Assembly (NCBI RefSeq): GCF_014805685.1
Contig: NC_060891.1
Location: forward strand, 3,573,001-3,637,000
DNA from: Silurus meridionalis
Taxonomy: Eukaryota; Chordata; Actinopteri; Siluriformes; Siluridae
DNA length: 64,000 nt
Direction: 5' to 3'
Part shown: positions 61,956-64,000 of the stretch, one piece after another
Layout of the letters: each line of letters opens with the position of its first letter
Numbering within the stretch: position 1 is the first letter of the stretch
The notes under the pieces: model-generated
What the model was told of the DNA's origin: nothing
Database searches by the model: none
What the model saw: the letters and a program-made list of their open reading frames with translations, nothing else
Translations under genes and position numbers: made by a program

Positions 61956-63480
61956 ATGAACTCATGGTCTGTTGTTGCACTTTTGCTGTGTTTTGGATGC
62001 GAACAATGCGCTTATGGAAATCCTGCTAAGCTCCTGCAGCTCACTGCTGAGGGCTTTAAAGAGCACGTGCACACCGGAAACACGTGTCTCGTTTACTTTG
62101 GTAAATACGGTAAGGTTGTCATGCACTTGTTTTTTATTTATAATGTTTGCAACCTGCAATTCGTGGTGGTAGCATACAAATAATATAAAAATAATTCATA
62201 TTTTGAAATATCTACTTTTTACCGGAAGCCCCGCCCATCTCATTGAACCCAATGAAGCATGGTGGTGGAAGCAGCATCATATAAATACATGCCTCTACGT
62301 CACTAATTGATTAGATGTCTGATGCACATTTCCTTTTTATGTTTTGGTTTTCCTTTCCAAAAGATTTTATTTATTTTATGGTATTGTTAAATTTGCTTGA
62401 ATGATCATCAGATCAATCAGTCAGTAAGGTTTTTTTTACGCCTGAACATACTTAGCGTGGGCTTTTTTTTTTGCAGCCGATCCACTTGTTCAGAAGTTCG
62501 TAGAGCAGTTGGAGATGTCCGCTGTGGCTTTGGAGGACTACGGAATATCGGTGGTGTTGGTCAGTTTCGTTTGTTGTCAAAAATCCAGTTATGAGACACA
62601 AGTGTACTGAAAGTCTGATCATATTCCTGACTATTTATTAAATGATATTAAGATTTGATAGCCCACTTTATGTCTATATAATATTATATATTATATACTG
62701 GTATTATAGTTAAGAACACTATAAAAGTGATATGAGAAAACTGCTCTAAAAATGTGCAATACAAAACTTGACCAAACTGAATCTCTGTAGGTGAACTGCT
62801 CTGAAGAAAATGTCGTCCATTACTGCACAGAGAAAGAAGTGATGCGGAAAGCCTATTTATTCAGGTTTACTGTTTAAAACATATTGTGGATTTTAAACAC
62901 TAATATATGGACTGATGGAAAATCCAACTTGACTGCACCTTTTTCTTCCCTCAGAGGTGCTGATGTCTTGAGAAGTTTTGAGATGGACACCATTTTTGAC
63001 GTCAACGCCATTGTGTCCCACATGCTATTGTGAGATGGGAAATTAATTAATTAATTAATTTCTCGTTATTATTTTTGCATGTAGTGTTTATTCGGCCCAC
63101 AGATTGCTCCTGACCATTTGTTTGTTTTTTTTTGCGTACAGCACGCTGCTGTTCAATGAGGTCCGTTACATTCACACCCCGGCCGAGCTGGTCGGCGTCG
63201 AAAGACTGGCGAAGGGAAAGACGGATCTCGTCATGGGTCACGTACCTGCGCTTGGGCTTCCAGGTTGATTCTAATGTGTCTAATTTCGTTTGTATATCTA
63301 TACATACTCATTTGAAATGATGATAACAATTCAGTGATATATGTGACGTTGGTTTCACTGTATAGTAAACTTTGAATGTTTCTGAGCAGAGCACCGGGCG
63401 TTAATGGAGGCGGCGTTTGTTTACGGAGGGAAGTATCAGTTTGTGCAGACTACCGGAGCTCCTCTGCTCAAACATATGGG
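61956..63480 (+). CDS. txndc16: Thioredoxin domain-containing protein 16, 5' part (6 coding exons), continues past right edge
   Basis: Exons: 61956-62109, 62477-62559, 62791-62864, 62955-63029, 63142-63263, 63390-63480. All are GT/AG and in phase, giving about 199 residues of a protein of about 825. Matches to human TXNDC16 include [48 protein letters not shown] and [13 protein letters not shown]. The protein is a secretory-pathway member of the thioredoxin fold. A hydrophobic signal segment follows the start ([11 protein letters not shown]). The start at 61956 is the ATG nearest that segment; an in-frame ATG at 61938 adds six residues and is equally possible, and the frame stays open up to 61827. 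Where human has a Cys after the first beta strand (SQPSCPYS), this protein reads GKYADPLVQ with no Cys, so the first thioredoxin fold looks non-catalytic. The gene is divergent from gpr137c, with 970 bp between start codons. Confidence 0.92.
62240..62280 (+). mobile_element. Tc1-like relic in txndc16 intron 1
   Basis: AACCCAATGAAGCATGGTGG followed by TGGAAGCAGCATCAT matches the conserved HGGGS region of Tc1-type transposases. Only this short stretch is kept. Confidence 0.5.
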
Positions 63481-63654
63481 GTACGAGTGAACAGATTCAC
63501 AGATTCTACATTTCATACAGTCTTTGAGAATATTCTGTTATTTATACAGACTATAAGTGAACCAAAAGCTTTAGAATGTTCAAACAGCCGATAGTGAAGT
63601 TACTAAAGTAATAGAAACGCTAAATAGATTACAACAGATAGTTTAAACCTTAAA

Positions 63655-63870
63655 TTGGCCTGCGCCAGCATCATGAAGGCCAACAAGCTTCCACCACCAT
63701 GCTTCATTGTGTTCTAATAGTGATAAGGAGGGTTTGATTACCTTTCACCCAGAGTCAGAAAATTCTGTTTGGTTTTATATGACCAGAGACCCTCTTGCCC
63801 TCATAGCCCAGCTTTGTGGAGAATCCAAATTGTGAAAGAATAGCTTCTTCAACCTGAACTGAGGATCTAT
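63655..63870 (-). mobile_element. Tc1-like relic downstream of txndc16 exon 6
   Basis: On the minus strand it contains GAAGCATGGTGGTGGAAGCT and TCTCTGGTCATATAAAACCA, similar to Tc1-type transposase coding sequence. No intact frame. Confidence 0.45.
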
Positions 63871-64000
63871 TTAGTACCTTGTCCTCTAGGATGCTCCTCT
63901 GACCGATTCCTCCTTTGCCGTGACTTATGAATTCTATAAATAAACAAATAAATACTCGCATTGATTGTTCAGAATAAATAATAAACAATCTGTTTAAACA

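Overview
The window is vertebrate nuclear DNA and almost certainly comes from a ray-finned fish. It holds long AT-rich introns, abundant CA/TG, GA and GATA microsatellites, several minisatellites, and many short Tc1-like and hAT-like inverted-repeat elements of teleost type. A catfish-like otophysan is my best guess, but this is inference only. Nothing bacterial, viral or CRISPR-like was seen, and no tRNA or rRNA gene was recognised.

Four protein-coding genes were reconstructed exon by exon, with splice sites and reading phase agreeing at every junction inside the window. They alternate in strand. (1) samd4a (Smaug homolog), minus strand, has coding exons from 26739 down to 209, and its 3' end lies beyond the left edge. 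(2) ero1a (ER oxidoreductin 1 alpha), plus strand, is complete: 16 coding exons from 34151 to 41297, 463 codons plus stop, including a 12-nt and a 27-nt microexon. (3) gpr137c, minus strand, is complete: 7 coding exons from 60985 to 46715, 446 codons plus stop. (4) txndc16, plus strand, starts at about 61956 and has six coding exons before the right edge. From memory, the human orthologs all lie in 14q22 with the same relative orientations, but SAMD4A is not adjacent to ERO1A there.

The genes do not form one pathway. ero1a and txndc16 both encode ER-lumen redox or thioredoxin-fold proteins. gpr137c encodes a lysosomal multi-pass membrane protein. samd4a encodes a cytoplasmic mRNA-binding translational repressor.

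By region: 1-26.7 kb is the samd4a body, with an 18.4-kb first coding intron rich in minisatellites and a hAT-like element inserted into a 72-nt satellite. 26.7-34.15 kb is the divergent samd4a/ero1a upstream region. 34.15-42.55 kb is ero1a, with a GT-box-rich minisatellite in intron 3 and a Tc1-like MITE in the 3' UTR. 44-61 kb is gpr137c, with a decayed Tc1-like element and an inverted repeat around a C25 run downstream, a 600-nt polypyrimidine tract in the last intron, and a 9.4-kb first intron. 61-64 kb is txndc16.

I found no convincing undescribed system. The most interesting signals are: microsatellites placed exactly where four acceptor sites need their polypyrimidine tract; the in-frame ero1a microexon pair; three CACGT cores at 9-bp spacing just upstream of ero1a; and the inverted-repeat/poly-C module in the probable gpr137c 3' UTR.
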